NCBI RefSeq assembly: GCF_005502885.1
Contig: NZ_SCMR01000005.1
Coordinates: 111,351-175,350 of the forward strand
Source: Microbacterium sp. 2FI
Lineage (GTDB): Bacteria; Actinomycetota; Actinomycetes; Actinomycetales; Microbacteriaceae
DNA: 64,000 nt
Direction: 5' to 3'
The position numbers and the translations under genes were made by a program. Below the pieces are notes generated by a model that saw only the letters and a list, made by a program, of their open reading frames with translations, was not told where the DNA came from and searched no databases. Shown here piece after piece: positions 38,642-47,860 of this stretch (within the stretch, counting starts at the first letter, position 1; each line of letters begins with the position of its first letter).

Positions 38642-39762
38642 TCGGCGACCTGACGCCGAGCCACCCGGGGTCCGATCCGCGTGACGATCTCGTAGTTGAT
38701 CGTTCCGGCGGCCGTCGCCCACTCGTCCGCGCTGGGCGCCCCGAGGGTGGGGTCGCCGAAGAGCACGGCCTCGTCGCCGACCGCGACGGGGTGGTCGCCG
38801 ACGTCGACCACGATCTGATCCATCGCGATGCGTCCGGCCACCGAGAAGCGCTTGCCGCCGATCACGACCGGACCCGCACCGGACGCCTGGCGCGGCACGC
38901 CGTCGGCGTAGCCGAGCGGCACCAGCGCGAGCGTGGTCTCGCCCTCGGTGCGGTGGTCGTACCCGTACGACACGCCCTGGCCGGCAGGCACGCGTCGCAC
39001 CGCGGCGACCGCGCCGCGGAGCGTCATCGCCGGGCGGAGCCCGAGGTCGGCCGACGTGCGGTCGGCGAACGGCGAGAGGCCGTAGATCCCGATGCCGAGC
39101 CGCACACAGCCGAGGCGCGCCTCGGGAAGGGCGATGGCGGCGTGGGTGGCGGCGATGTGGCGCAGCGGCGGGACGAGACCCACGGATGCCGCAACGGCGA
39201 CGCCCTCGTGGAACGCGGCGAGCGCGGCACGATCGTCGTCGGCCGAGGCGTTGGAGAGGTGGCTGAAGAGGGCGACGACGCGGAGGCGCCCGATACGCTC
39301 GAGGCGCGCGGCCTCGGCGAAGACGAGGCGGTAGTCGGCGGGCGCGATGCCGTTGCGCGAGAGCCCGGTCTCGAGCTTCAGGTGGACGACGACGAGGCGA
39401 TCGGCCGATGCCGCGCCGGCCGCACGCTGCAGCTGGTCGAGGCTCGAGAGACCGAGCTCGATCCCGTGCGCGGCGGCTTCGTCGAACGAGGCGTGGGGAG
39501 CGTGCAGCCACGCGACGATCGGGGCGTCGATCCCGGCGCGGCGAAGCGCGAGGGCTTCGCCGATGTCTGCGACGCCCAGGCGCGTCGCACCGCCCGCGAG
39601 GGCTGCGACCGCCGAGCGCACCGCTCCGTGACCGTATCCGTCCGCCTTGACGACGGCGATCACCTCGGACTCGGTGAGGCGGCGGAGGTGCCGCACGTTG
39701 TCCTCGATCGCACCGACGTCGATCGTCGCCTCGCGCATCACGCCGGCGGGCAGGCGGCTCAC
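38638..39762 (-). CDS. alr: Alanine racemase
   Basis: 374 residues. The PLP lysine K39 is in VIAVVKADGYGHG, the TIM-barrel domain runs to about 240 and the C-terminal beta domain has the catalytic tyrosine in QGVSYGYDHR, with GRIAMDQIVVDV after it. It makes D-alanine for peptidoglycan. The GTG start at 39762 overlaps the acpS stop (GTGA). Confidence 0.95.
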   Translation of the reverse strand: MSRLPAGVMREATIDVGAIEDNVRHLRRLTESEVIAVVKADGYGHGAVRSAVAALAGGATRLGVADIGEALALRRAGIDAPIVAWLHAPHASFDEAAAHGIELGLSSLDQLQRAAGAASADRLVVVHLKLETGLSRNGIAPADYRLVFAEAARLERIGRLRVVALFSHLSNASADDDRAALAAFHEGVAVAASVGLVPPLRHIAATHAAIALPEARLGCVRLGIGIYGLSPFADRTSADLGLRPAMTLRGAVAAVRRVPAGQGVSYGYDHRTEGETTLALVPLGYADGVPRQASGAGPVVIGGKRFSVAGRIAMDQIVVDVGDHPVAVGDEAVLFGDPTLGAPSADEWATAAGTINYEIVTRIGPRVARRQVAE

Positions 39763-40124
39763 GTGGGCTCCCCCGGTCCTTCGGCGACGACGTACGCGGT
39801 GGCGAAGCCGGCATCGTGCGACATCGAGAGGTGCACGGTGGTGATGCCGCGGCCTGCGACGGCGTCGGCCGTCGATCCGCTGAGCGTGAACCACGGCCGG
39901 CCCGACGGCTCGGGCGTGATCTCGATCTCGGTCCAGTGCACGCCGTCGGAACCGCCGAGCGCCTTGATGAGCGCTTCCTTGGCGGCGTAGCGCGCGGCGA
40001 GCGAGCGCGGCTTGAGCTCACGCTCGGTCGGTGAGAACAGCCGCTCGAGCAGGCGCGGGGTGCGCTCCAGCGTCCGTTCGAATCGCGCGATGTCGACGAG
40101 GTCGACGCCGATGCCGACGATCAT
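39759..40124 (-). CDS. acpS: Holo-[acyl-carrier-protein] synthase
   Basis: 121 residues. GIGVDLVDI with metal-binding D8 and RYAAKEALIKALG with E50, both diagnostic, plus LSMSHDAGFATAYVV at the end. It moves phosphopantetheine from CoA to ACP. 8 bp separates it from glmS. coaA, further upstream, supplies CoA. Confidence 0.95.
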   Translation of the reverse strand: MIVGIGVDLVDIARFERTLERTPRLLERLFSPTERELKPRSLAARYAAKEALIKALGGSDGVHWTEIEITPEPSGRPWFTLSGSTADAVAGRGITTVHLSMSHDAGFATAYVVAEGPGEPT

Positions 40125-40132
40125 GGCCGCGG

Positions 40133-41983
40133 CTACTCGACCGTGACGGACTTGGCGAGGTTGCGCGGCTGGTCGACGTCGAGGCCCTTGGCCGTGGCGA
40201 GACCCATCGCGAAGATGTGGAGCGGCACGACGGCGAGCAGCGGCTCGAAGAAGGGGCCTGCGAGCGGGATGCGCAGCACCTCGTCGGCCTTGGGCAGCAC
40301 CGCGGCGTCGCCTTCTTCGGCGATCGCGATGACGCGTGCGCCGCGGGCGCGGATCTCCTCGATGCTGGAGATCACCTTCTTGTGCATCTCGGCCGACTGG
40401 CGCGGCGACGGGACGATGACGAAGACGGGCTGACCCGGCTCGATGAGCGCGATCGGACCGTGCTTGAGCTCGCCGGCGGCGAAGCCCTCGGCATGGATGT
40501 AGGCGAGCTCCTTGAGCTTGAGCGCACCCTCGAGTGCGATCGGGTAGCCGACATGGCGGCCGAGGAACAGCACCGAGCGGGTGTCGGCCATCCAGTGGGC
40601 GAACTGCTCGATGCGCGGCTGCTCGCGCTCGAGGATCTGCGAGATCTTGCCCGGGACGGCTTCGAGTTCGCGGACGTACGCGGCCGAGGTGGCGGGCGAT
40701 AGCGTGCCGCGCACACGGCCGAGGTGCAGACCGAAGAGGTACAGCGCGGTGATCTGAGCGACGAACGCCTTCGTAGAGGCGACCGCGACCTCAGGCCCGG
40801 CGTGCGTGTAGACGATCGCGTCGGACTCGCGCGGGATGGTCGCGCCCTGCGTGTTGCAGATCGACAGGGTCTTGGCCCCCGCCTCGCGCGCGTACTTGAC
40901 GGCCATGAGGGTGTCCATGGTCTCGCCCGACTGGCTGATCGAGACGACGAGCGTGTCGGGGCCGATCACGGGGTCGCGGTAGCGGAACTCGTGGGCGAGT
41001 TCGACCTCGACCGGCACACGCGACCACTGCTCGATGGCATACTTGCCGACCTGGCCGGCGTACGCGGCCGTGCCGCACGCGATGATGATGATGCGCGAGA
41101 TGCCGGCGAACAGTTCGTCCATGCCGTCGAGTTCGGGGATGACGACGGTGCCTTCGTGGAGGCGGCCGCGCAGCGTGTTGGCGACGGCTTCGGGCTCCTC
41201 CGAGATCTCCTTCGCCATGAACGACGACCAGCCGCCCTTGTCTGCGGCAGAGGCGTCCCACGTGACCTCGAACGGCTCGACCTCGACGGGGCTGCCGGCG
41301 AAGTCGGTGACCTCGACACCGGCGGGAGTGATCGCGACGATCTGGTCCTGGCCGATGGCGAGCGCGTGGCGCGTGTGCTCGACGAACGCCGCGACATCCG
41401 ACCCGAGGAAGTTCTCGCCCTCGCCGAGCCCGATCACCAGCGGCGAGTTGCGACGCGCGCCGACGACGAGGCCCGGGTGGTCCTGGTGCATCGCGAGGAG
41501 CGTGAAGGCGCCTTCGAGGCGCGAGACGACGGCGCGGAATGCCGCAGTCAGGTCGCCGGTCGCTCGGTACTCGCGGCCGAGGAGGACCGCAGCGACCTCG
41601 GTGTCGGTTTCGCTGAGAAACGTGTAGCCCTCGCTGACGAGCTCGGCCTTGAGCTCGGAGAAGTTCTCGATGATGCCGTTGTGGATGACGGCGAGCTTGT
41701 CGTCGTCGGCGAGGTGCGGGTGCGCGTTGCCGTCTGTAGGGCCACCGTGGGTCGCCCAGCGCGTGTGGCCGATGCCGGTCGTGCCGTCGGCGAGGGGGTG
41801 TGCGGCGAGGTCGTCGCGCAGCACCTTGAGCTTGCCGGCGCGCTTGCGCATGCCGAGGTCTCCGTCGGCGTCGAGCACGGCGATGCCTGCGGAGTCGTAG
41901 CCCCGGTACTCGAGGCGCGAGAGACCCGCGATGAGGATGGCCTGGCTCGGCCGAGGGCCCACGTATCCGACGATTCCACACAT
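40133..41983 (-). CDS. glmS: Glutamine-fructose-6-phosphate aminotransferase
   Basis: 616 residues. N-terminal nucleophile aminohydrolase, with Cys directly after the initiator Met (MCGIVGYVG), RLEYRGYDSAG and GHTRWATHG. Two SIS sugar-isomerase domains follow (IIIACGTAAYAG, VSISQSGETMDTLMA; then VLFLGRHVGYPIALEGALKLKE in parts) and the end DVDQPRNLAKSVTVE. It makes glucosamine-6-phosphate, which GlmM (50.4-51.7 kb) isomerises. ATG at 41983 must be right because Cys2 is the nucleophile. Confidence 0.97.
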   Translation of the reverse strand: MCGIVGYVGPRPSQAILIAGLSRLEYRGYDSAGIAVLDADGDLGMRKRAGKLKVLRDDLAAHPLADGTTGIGHTRWATHGGPTDGNAHPHLADDDKLAVIHNGIIENFSELKAELVSEGYTFLSETDTEVAAVLLGREYRATGDLTAAFRAVVSRLEGAFTLLAMHQDHPGLVVGARRNSPLVIGLGEGENFLGSDVAAFVEHTRHALAIGQDQIVAITPAGVEVTDFAGSPVEVEPFEVTWDASAADKGGWSSFMAKEISEEPEAVANTLRGRLHEGTVVIPELDGMDELFAGISRIIIIACGTAAYAGQVGKYAIEQWSRVPVEVELAHEFRYRDPVIGPDTLVVSISQSGETMDTLMAVKYAREAGAKTLSICNTQGATIPRESDAIVYTHAGPEVAVASTKAFVAQITALYLFGLHLGRVRGTLSPATSAAYVRELEAVPGKISQILEREQPRIEQFAHWMADTRSVLFLGRHVGYPIALEGALKLKELAYIHAEGFAAGELKHGPIALIEPGQPVFVIVPSPRQSAEMHKKVISSIEEIRARGARVIAIAEEGDAAVLPKADEVLRIPLAGPFFEPLLAVVPLHIFAMGLATAKGLDVDQPRNLAKSVTVE

Positions 41984-42075
41984 GGGTTCCATGGTAGGCG
42001 CGCCGGTATGCAAGGAGTCTGTACGAATACGATTTCGCCTGCTCAGCAGGTGATTCGCGGATGCCGGCGCCGCCC

Positions 42076-43029
42076 CTACAGCTTGCGCAGCAGCACCCGC
42101 TCGACGGTGTGATCGACCGCCTTCTGCAGCACCAGCGTGGCGCGGTGCTTGGTCGGAAGCACGTTCTCTTCGAGATTCGGCAGGTTGATCGCGTTCCAGT
42201 AGCCGAGCGCCGTCTCCGCGGCCTCGTCGTCCGACAGGTGCGCGAACACGTTGAAGAACGAGTTCGGGTTCGCGAAGGCGCCGTTCTTCAACGCCAGGAA
42301 CCGGTTCACGAACCACTGCGCGATGTGGGAGGTGTCGGCATCCACATAGATGGAGAAGTCGAACAGGTCGCTCACCGCGACATCGTTCGGCGTCGGCGGC
42401 GGCTGGAGGACGTTCAGCCCCTCGACGATCACGACGTCCGGCCGGCGCACGGTGATGTGCGCGTCGGGCACGATGTCGTAGCGCATGTGCGAGTAGAACG
42501 GCGCGCGCGCCTCGGCCGACCCGCTCTTGACCGCAGTGAGGAAGTTCACCAACGCCCGGCGGTCGTACGACTCCGGGAATCCCTTGCGATCCATGAGACC
42601 ACGCCGCTCGAGCTCGGCGTTGGAGTAGAGGAATCCGTCGGTCGTGACGAGTTCGACCCGCGGCGTTCCGGGCCAGCGGCTCATGAGTTCGCGCAGGAGG
42701 CGCGCGATCGTCGACTTGCCGACGGCGACGGATCCGGCGACGCCCACGACGAACGGGGTCGTGCTGTCGGGCTCGGTCAGGAACGACGAGGTGTCGGCCC
42801 CGAGACTCTTCGTCCTCTCGGCATACAGCGACAGCAGCCGCGACAGCGGCAGATACACCTGCGTGACCTCGGCCATGTCGAGCCGGTCGCCGAGTCCGCG
42901 AAGCTGCACGATCTCGGTCTCGGACAGCGGCTGAGTGACGCCCGCCGCCAGGCGCGACCACTCGCCGCGGTCGATCTCGCGGTACAGCGAGAGCGCGGGG
43001 GTCACCGTGGTCGCGTCGTCAGCGGACAT
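42076..43029 (-). CDS. coaA: Pantothenate kinase, type I
   Basis: 317 residues. P-loop GVAGSVAVGKSTIARLL, TTDGFLYSNAELERRGLMDRKGFPESYD in parts, VVIVEGLNVLQ, YVDADTSHIAQWFVNRFL. It phosphorylates pantothenate, the first step of CoA synthesis, and belongs to the P-loop type regulated by CoA. The start at 43029 has GAGCGGG just upstream; an ATG at 43038 adds three residues. It diverges from the Ppx/GppA gene by 51 bp. Confidence 0.95.
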   Translation of the reverse strand: MSADDATTVTPALSLYREIDRGEWSRLAAGVTQPLSETEIVQLRGLGDRLDMAEVTQVYLPLSRLLSLYAERTKSLGADTSSFLTEPDSTTPFVVGVAGSVAVGKSTIARLLRELMSRWPGTPRVELVTTDGFLYSNAELERRGLMDRKGFPESYDRRALVNFLTAVKSGSAEARAPFYSHMRYDIVPDAHITVRRPDVVIVEGLNVLQPPPTPNDVAVSDLFDFSIYVDADTSHIAQWFVNRFLALKNGAFANPNSFFNVFAHLSDDEAAETALGYWNAINLPNLEENVLPTKHRATLVLQKAVDHTVERVLLRKL

Positions 43030-43080
43030 CCCGCTCATCGTATCGGCTGCCCCCTGGTGCCGACCCGCTACTGTAGGCCC

Positions 43081-44025
43081 GTGCGCCTCGGAGTCCTCGA
43101 CATCGGCTCGAACACCGTCCATCTGCTCGTCGCCGACGTGCGTCCGGGCGGCCGTCCGCACGCGACGACGAGCAAGCGCACGGTGCTGCGCCTCATGCGC
43201 TACCTCACACCCGACGGGGCGATCACCGAAGAGGGCGTCACGGCGCTCGTGAACGCGGTCGCCGAGGCGCGGCGCGTCGCGTCGGCCGAGCGTGTCGACG
43301 AGCTGCTCGCGACGGCGACGAGCGCCGTCCGCGAGGCCGCCAACGGCGCCGACGTGATCGCCCGCATCGAGGCGGCGCTGGGTCAGCCGCTCCAGGTGCT
43401 CGGCGGCGAGACCGAGGCGCGCTACACGTTCCTCGCCGTGCGGCGCTGGTTCGGGTGGGCCGCGGGTCAGATCCTGCTCTTCGACATCGGCGGCGGCTCG
43501 CTCGAGATCGCCGCCGGCGGTGACGAGCTGCCGGACGCCGCGGCATCCGTACCCCTGGGCGCCGGGCGCATGACGATCGAGTTCCTCCCCGACGATCCAC
43601 CGGGCGAAGAGGCCGTCGAGCGGCTGCGCGATCACGCCCGCGCGACGCTCGCACCGCTCGTCGGCACGTTCGGCGCACTCCCCCGCCCCGATCACGTCGT
43701 CGGCTCCTCGAAGGCGATCCGCTCCCTGGCCAAGCTCGTCGGCTATCCCGTCCCGGGCTGGTCGGGGATCGAGCGGATGCTGCTCCCCCGCGCTTCGCTC
43801 AGCTCATGGATTCCGCGGCTCGCGCGCATCCCCGCATCCGCTCGCCAAGAGCTGCCGGGCATCACGCCCGACCGGACGTTCCAGATCGTCGCGGGCGCCG
43901 TCGTGCTGCACGAGGCGATGCGCGCGCTCGACGTCGACGAGCTCGAAGTGTCGCCCTGGGCACTCCGCGAAGGCGTGCTGCTGCGCTACATCGAGTCGCT
44001 CTCATGGAGCGCGCCCAGCGCCTGA
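43081..44025 (+). CDS. Ppx/GppA-family phosphatase (exopolyphosphatase-like)
   Basis: 314 residues. GVLDIGSNTVHLLVAD (phosphate-1), TATSAVREAANG, LFDIGGGSLEIA (phosphate-2 with GGGS) are the ASKHA landmarks of the family, which cleaves polyphosphate or pppGpp. This is the short actinobacterial form without the C-terminal HD-like extension. GTG start at 43081. Its last 40 bp overlap the end of the convergent hydrolase gene. Confidence 0.9.
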   Translation: MRLGVLDIGSNTVHLLVADVRPGGRPHATTSKRTVLRLMRYLTPDGAITEEGVTALVNAVAEARRVASAERVDELLATATSAVREAANGADVIARIEAALGQPLQVLGGETEARYTFLAVRRWFGWAAGQILLFDIGGGSLEIAAGGDELPDAAASVPLGAGRMTIEFLPDDPPGEEAVERLRDHARATLAPLVGTFGALPRPDHVVGSSKAIRSLAKLVGYPVPGWSGIERMLLPRASLSSWIPRLARIPASARQELPGITPDRTFQIVAGAVVLHEAMRALDVDELEVSPWALREGVLLRYIESLSWSAPSA

Positions 44026-44969
44026 GCCTGCACGACGAGCCGGTCGCCCTCCCAGCCGACGGGCATCGGATCGGTCACGCCGCCGACGAACCTGCCGTCG
44101 TCGCCGCGGTTGCGAAAGGCGAAGAGCAGCCACTGGCCGTCGCTGCGGCGACGCAGCAGCCGCCCGACGTAGAGGCTCTCGTCGGTGAGGGGGTATGCGG
44201 CATCCACGTCGAACGGACCGAGGAGCGACTCGGCGGGCACGGCCCACGTTCCGCCTCCCATCCCGTGGCGCGATGGCGTGGCGTGCTCTGCCGTGCACGA
44301 GAAGATCAGCACGGGGCGGCCGTCGATCACCTCGACCTGGGTCACCTCCAGCTGACCGAAGCCGTCGACGCTCGGGGCGCTGAGCGGCTCGCGAAGCTCC
44401 CACGTGCGCAGATCCGCCGACCACGCGTGGCCGATGACCCCGCGGCCGGCGACGGGGCCGAGCGGCGCGCGGGCTGTGATGAGCATGTGCCAGCCGTCAC
44501 CGCCCGGGTCGGCGAAGACCCACGGATCCCGGAAGGCCTCATCGTGCCAGGCTCCGCTGTCGAGCGTCTCGTACCAGGGCGCGGCTGCGGCGAGGACCGG
44601 TTCGCCGGTCTTCGTCCAGGTCTCGCCGTCGTGCGATGTCGCGTATCCGATGCGCTGGACGTTCTTGCCCGCTGCCGCGAGTGACGACCCGGTGTAGAAG
44701 AGGAACCATGTGCCGTCGGGATGCCGCACCACCGATCCCGTCCACGTCGCGAGGTCGTCGAAGGCCGGCGCATCGCTGCGCACGAGCGCGTCGGCGACCT
44801 GCGTCCATTCGACGAGGTCGGTCGAGACCGCGTGGCCGATCGACGCGCGATAGTGGCGGGCCTCGGGGTCGTGCAGGGCGCGCGAGGCGTAGAGGAAGTA
44901 CAGGTGGTAGCGCTCGCCGTCGTCGGCGAACCAGAAGTCCCATACCCAGGAATCGGGGAGGTCGAACAC
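43986..44969 (-). CDS. GH32/GH68-like glycoside hydrolase (beta-fructosidase type)
   Basis: 327 residues. Five-bladed beta-propeller pattern of clan GH-J. D11 in SWVWDFWFAD is placed like the catalytic nucleophile of the WMNDPNG motif. R147-D148-P149 in FRDPWVF is the conserved RDP. E208 in GQLEVTQ may be the acid/base. No signal peptide is visible, so it would act on imported oligosaccharides. It lacks the C-terminal beta-sandwich of normal GH32 enzymes and is a short variant. Last gene of the sugar operon; GTG start at 44969 with AAGGAT before it. It overlaps the Ppx gene by 40 bp. Confidence 0.8.
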   Translation of the reverse strand: MFDLPDSWVWDFWFADDGERYHLYFLYASRALHDPEARHYRASIGHAVSTDLVEWTQVADALVRSDAPAFDDLATWTGSVVRHPDGTWFLFYTGSSLAAAGKNVQRIGYATSHDGETWTKTGEPVLAAAAPWYETLDSGAWHDEAFRDPWVFADPGGDGWHMLITARAPLGPVAGRGVIGHAWSADLRTWELREPLSAPSVDGFGQLEVTQVEVIDGRPVLIFSCTAEHATPSRHGMGGGTWAVPAESLLGPFDVDAAYPLTDESLYVGRLLRRRSDGQWLLFAFRNRGDDGRFVGGVTDPMPVGWEGDRLVVQAQALGALHESDSM

Positions 44970-45016
44970 AGTGTGATCCTTCGTATCGTCGGCGCGGTCG
45001 CCCGCAGCCGGTGGAG

Positions 45017-45976
45017 TCAGTGGGTGTGCACGGCGCCGGAAGCGGCGCCTCGGAGGTCGAGTTCGGCCGCCCGCGGCGGGTCGGCGCCGGGGCGCGACAC
45101 GGTGATCGACGCGGCGAGCGCGCAGCGCCTCAGGATGGTCTCGAGATCGTCGAGGCGGATGCCGCCTCCCGGCGCCCGCAGGGCTGCAGCGCTCCCGCCG
45201 AGAGCGACGAGCCCGTCGAGGAGAGTGCCCATGAAGGTATCGCCCGCGCCGACCGTGTCCACCACGGCTGCAGGCACAGCCGGTACGCGGACGATGCCGT
45301 CATCGGTCACGGCGAGCGCTCCCGCCGCGCCGAGCGTGACCACGACGATCGCCGCTCCCCGTTGCTGCCACTCCTGCGCCACCTCTTCGAGGTTGCGGCC
45401 GGGGTGCAGCCAGCGGAGGTCCTCGTCGCTCGCCTTGACGACGTCGGCCAGCCCGACGAGTTCGTCGACTCGGGCGCGTACGGCGACCGGGTCGTCGACG
45501 AGTGCGGGCCGGATGTTGGGGTCGTAGGTGATGATCGCGCGGCTTCGTGCCGCTCGCACGAGCACCGCGACCTCGGAAGCACCGGGCTCGAGCACCGCCG
45601 CGACCGAGCCGGTGTGCACGACATCCGCGTGGCCGGCAGCGGACGCGCCCTGTCCGCCGAGATCCCACTGCAGATCGAACGCGTACCGCGCGGCTCCCGT
45701 CTCATCGAGGTGCGCCGCCGCCGTCGCCGTGCGCCGCGCGCTGATCGCGGTCACGGCGACGCCCGACTCTTCGAGCCACCGGCGCACGCGGCGTCCGCGG
45801 TCGTCGTCGCCCAAGCACGTCACGAGCCGGGGCGTGCGGCCGAGGCGCCCGAGCGTCAGGGCGACGTTGGCGGGGCTGCCGCCCGGAGCCTCGTCTCCGA
45901 CGCCCGACGGGCGGTAGACGATGTCGACGAGGGCCTCTCCGACCACGACGATGCGCGCGGCATCCGTCGCCGTCAT
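45017..45976 (-). CDS. PfkB-family carbohydrate kinase, probable fructokinase
   Basis: 319 residues. VVGEALVDIVYRP start, GGSPANVALTLGRLG near 40, and the PfkB signature DTVGAGDTFMGTLL with catalytic Asp near 245. These match fructokinases. In this operon, with a fructan-type hydrolase, it likely phosphorylates fructose after uptake. ATG 45976 overlaps the permease stop by 4 bp; 47 bp separates it from the hydrolase gene. Confidence 0.85.
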   Translation of the reverse strand: MTATDAARIVVVGEALVDIVYRPSGVGDEAPGGSPANVALTLGRLGRTPRLVTCLGDDDRGRRVRRWLEESGVAVTAISARRTATAAAHLDETGAARYAFDLQWDLGGQGASAAGHADVVHTGSVAAVLEPGASEVAVLVRAARSRAIITYDPNIRPALVDDPVAVRARVDELVGLADVVKASDEDLRWLHPGRNLEEVAQEWQQRGAAIVVVTLGAAGALAVTDDGIVRVPAVPAAVVDTVGAGDTFMGTLLDGLVALGGSAAALRAPGGGIRLDDLETILRRCALAASITVSRPGADPPRAAELDLRGAASGAVHTH

Positions 45977-46857
45977 CCCTTCACCCCGCTCGCGGCGATG
46001 CTGCTGACGAACGCGCGCTGGAAGATCAGGAACACGATCAGCACGGGGAGCGTGATGAGCGACGTGTAGGCCATGACCTCGCCCCATGCCGTGTTCAGCT
46101 GGAAGAAGTACTGCATGCCCACCATGACCGGCCTCAGCTCCTCCTTCTGAACGACCATGAGCGGCCACAGGTACTGATTCCACGCGGGGAGGAATGTCAG
46201 GATCGCGACCGTCGCGAACGCCGGCCCCGACAGCGGCACGAGGATGCGACGGTAGATCCCGAACCAGCTCGCGCCGTCGATCCGTGCCGCCTCGTCGAGG
46301 GACTTCGGGATCGTCGAGAAGTACTGCGCGAACAGGAAGATCGAGAACGCGTTCGCGATGAACGGCACGATCTGCACCTCATACGTGTTCAGCCAGCCGA
46401 AGTCGTACTTGACCATCCCGCCTTCGATGACGAGGGTCGGCAGCTGCGCGACCCAGTAGACCATCGGCACCGCGATCGTCTCGAAGGGCACGATCAGCGT
46501 GGCGATCACCACGGCGAGGACCACGAAGCGGCCCTTCCACTCGAGCCGCGACAGGGCGAAGCCCGCCATCGAGTTGACGATCAGCCCGAACCCGACGGTC
46601 AGCACCGTGACGAGCACGGAGTTGAAGAGGAACTGCGCGACGGGAACCCGGTCGAAGACGCCGAAGTAGTTGTCGAGGCTGATGTCGCCGACGGGCAGGA
46701 ACGCGTTCACCGAATCGACGTCCTGCAGGATCTGCGCGTCGGGCTTGAGGCTCGAGACGAACATGAACACGAGCGGGAAGAGGAACAGGATGCCGAACAG
46801 CGACATCGCGACGTACACGAGGATCTTGCCCCGCAGCCGGTGCGATTTCTCACTCAT
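45973..46857 (-). CDS. Carbohydrate ABC transporter permease (MalG-type)
   Basis: 294 residues with six helices. The EAA loop is SLDEAARIDGASWFGIYRRILVPLSGP in two parts (EAARIDGAS is diagnostic). It ends in YTSLITLPVLIVFLIFQRAFVSSIAASGVKG in parts, the usual end of this family. It pairs with the MalF-type permease upstream, only 3 bp away. Confidence 0.93.
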   Translation of the reverse strand: MSEKSHRLRGKILVYVAMSLFGILFLFPLVFMFVSSLKPDAQILQDVDSVNAFLPVGDISLDNYFGVFDRVPVAQFLFNSVLVTVLTVGFGLIVNSMAGFALSRLEWKGRFVVLAVVIATLIVPFETIAVPMVYWVAQLPTLVIEGGMVKYDFGWLNTYEVQIVPFIANAFSIFLFAQYFSTIPKSLDEAARIDGASWFGIYRRILVPLSGPAFATVAILTFLPAWNQYLWPLMVVQKEELRPVMVGMQYFFQLNTAWGEVMAYTSLITLPVLIVFLIFQRAFVSSIAASGVKG

Positions 46858-46860
46858 GGG

Positions 46861-47802
46861 TCAGTCCTTCTCTCGCGTCAGCCGTCGCTGGATGAGCGCG
46901 ATGATCAGCACGGCGACGAAGAAGATGAGCGAGATTGCGGCGGCGTAGCCGATCTCCTGCTGCTCGTAACCCTTGCGCACGGCGTGGAAGACGATGGTTG
47001 ATGTCGAGCCCTGCGGGCCGCCCTGGGTCATCACGTCGACCTGCACGAACAGGCCGAGGGCCGCGATCGTGATCGTGACGAGCACGAACACCATCGTCGG
47101 GCGCAGGCCCGGCCAGGTGACGTTCGTGAACTGCCGCCACGGACTGGCGCCGTCCATCCGGGCCGCTTCGTAGAGCTCCTCCGGAATGGTCTGCAGCCCC
47201 GAGAGCCAGATGATCATGTGGAAGCCGACGGCTTGCCAGATCGACATGAAGATGATCGCGCCGAGCGCCGTCCGCGGATCGTTCAGCCAGTCGGCGCCCG
47301 ACCACAGCCCGAACGTGAGGGCGTCGATCATCGCGTTGATCAGTCCGTCCTGCTGGTACATGAACTTCCACAGGATCGACACGACGACGATCGAGGTGAC
47401 GACCGGGATGAAGAAGATCACCCGGAAGGCGGTGACACCGCGCATGCGTCGGTTGACGAGCACGGCCAGCAGCAGGCCGAGGGCCGCCTGCACCGGCACG
47501 ACCACCAGCGCGAACAGGGCGGTGTTCCCGACGGACTGCACGAACAGCGGATCGGCGGTGAACGCGCGCATGAAGTTGTCGAGCCCGACGAAGCGCGGGG
47601 GGTTGGGGGAGATGAGCCGCGCGTTCGTGAAAGACAGCGTGAAGGCGAGGATCACGGGAACGATGAGGAAGAGGACCAGGAGGATGCCGGCGGGGGCGAT
47701 CATTCCGAGGCCGGCCCATGTCTCGCGGCCCTTGATGGAGCGGAAGCGTCGGAGCGCGCGCCGAGGTTCTTCGGCGGCGACCGTCGGTGGAGTGACAGTC
47801 AT
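46861..47802 (-). CDS. Carbohydrate ABC transporter permease (MalF/UgpA-type)
   Basis: 313 residues with six helices. The EAA loop is ELYEAARMDGASPWRQFTNV. It follows GLGMIAPAGILLVLFLIVPV, the first helix. It forms the membrane channel with the next gene. The ATPase is not encoded in this operon; a shared MsiK-like ATPase elsewhere would serve it, as is common in actinobacteria. Confidence 0.93.
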   Translation of the reverse strand: MTVTPPTVAAEEPRRALRRFRSIKGRETWAGLGMIAPAGILLVLFLIVPVILAFTLSFTNARLISPNPPRFVGLDNFMRAFTADPLFVQSVGNTALFALVVVPVQAALGLLLAVLVNRRMRGVTAFRVIFFIPVVTSIVVVSILWKFMYQQDGLINAMIDALTFGLWSGADWLNDPRTALGAIIFMSIWQAVGFHMIIWLSGLQTIPEELYEAARMDGASPWRQFTNVTWPGLRPTMVFVLVTITIAALGLFVQVDVMTQGGPQGSTSTIVFHAVRKGYEQQEIGYAAAISLIFFVAVLIIALIQRRLTREKD

Positions 47803-47860
47803 GGCAGATCTCTCTGAGGATGCGCCGGCGGGGGCACGAGGCCCCCGCCGGCGCGGTGGA

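Noticed and set aside
42038..42050. CCTGC-TCA-GCAGG hairpin between coaA and glmS
   Set aside because: A 5-bp stem is too weak to call a terminator.
42061..43080. Plus-strand extension of the Ppx/GppA frame across coaA
   Set aside because: The Ppx fold starts at GTG 43081 (VRLGVLDIGSNT); the upstream part is antisense to pantothenate kinase.
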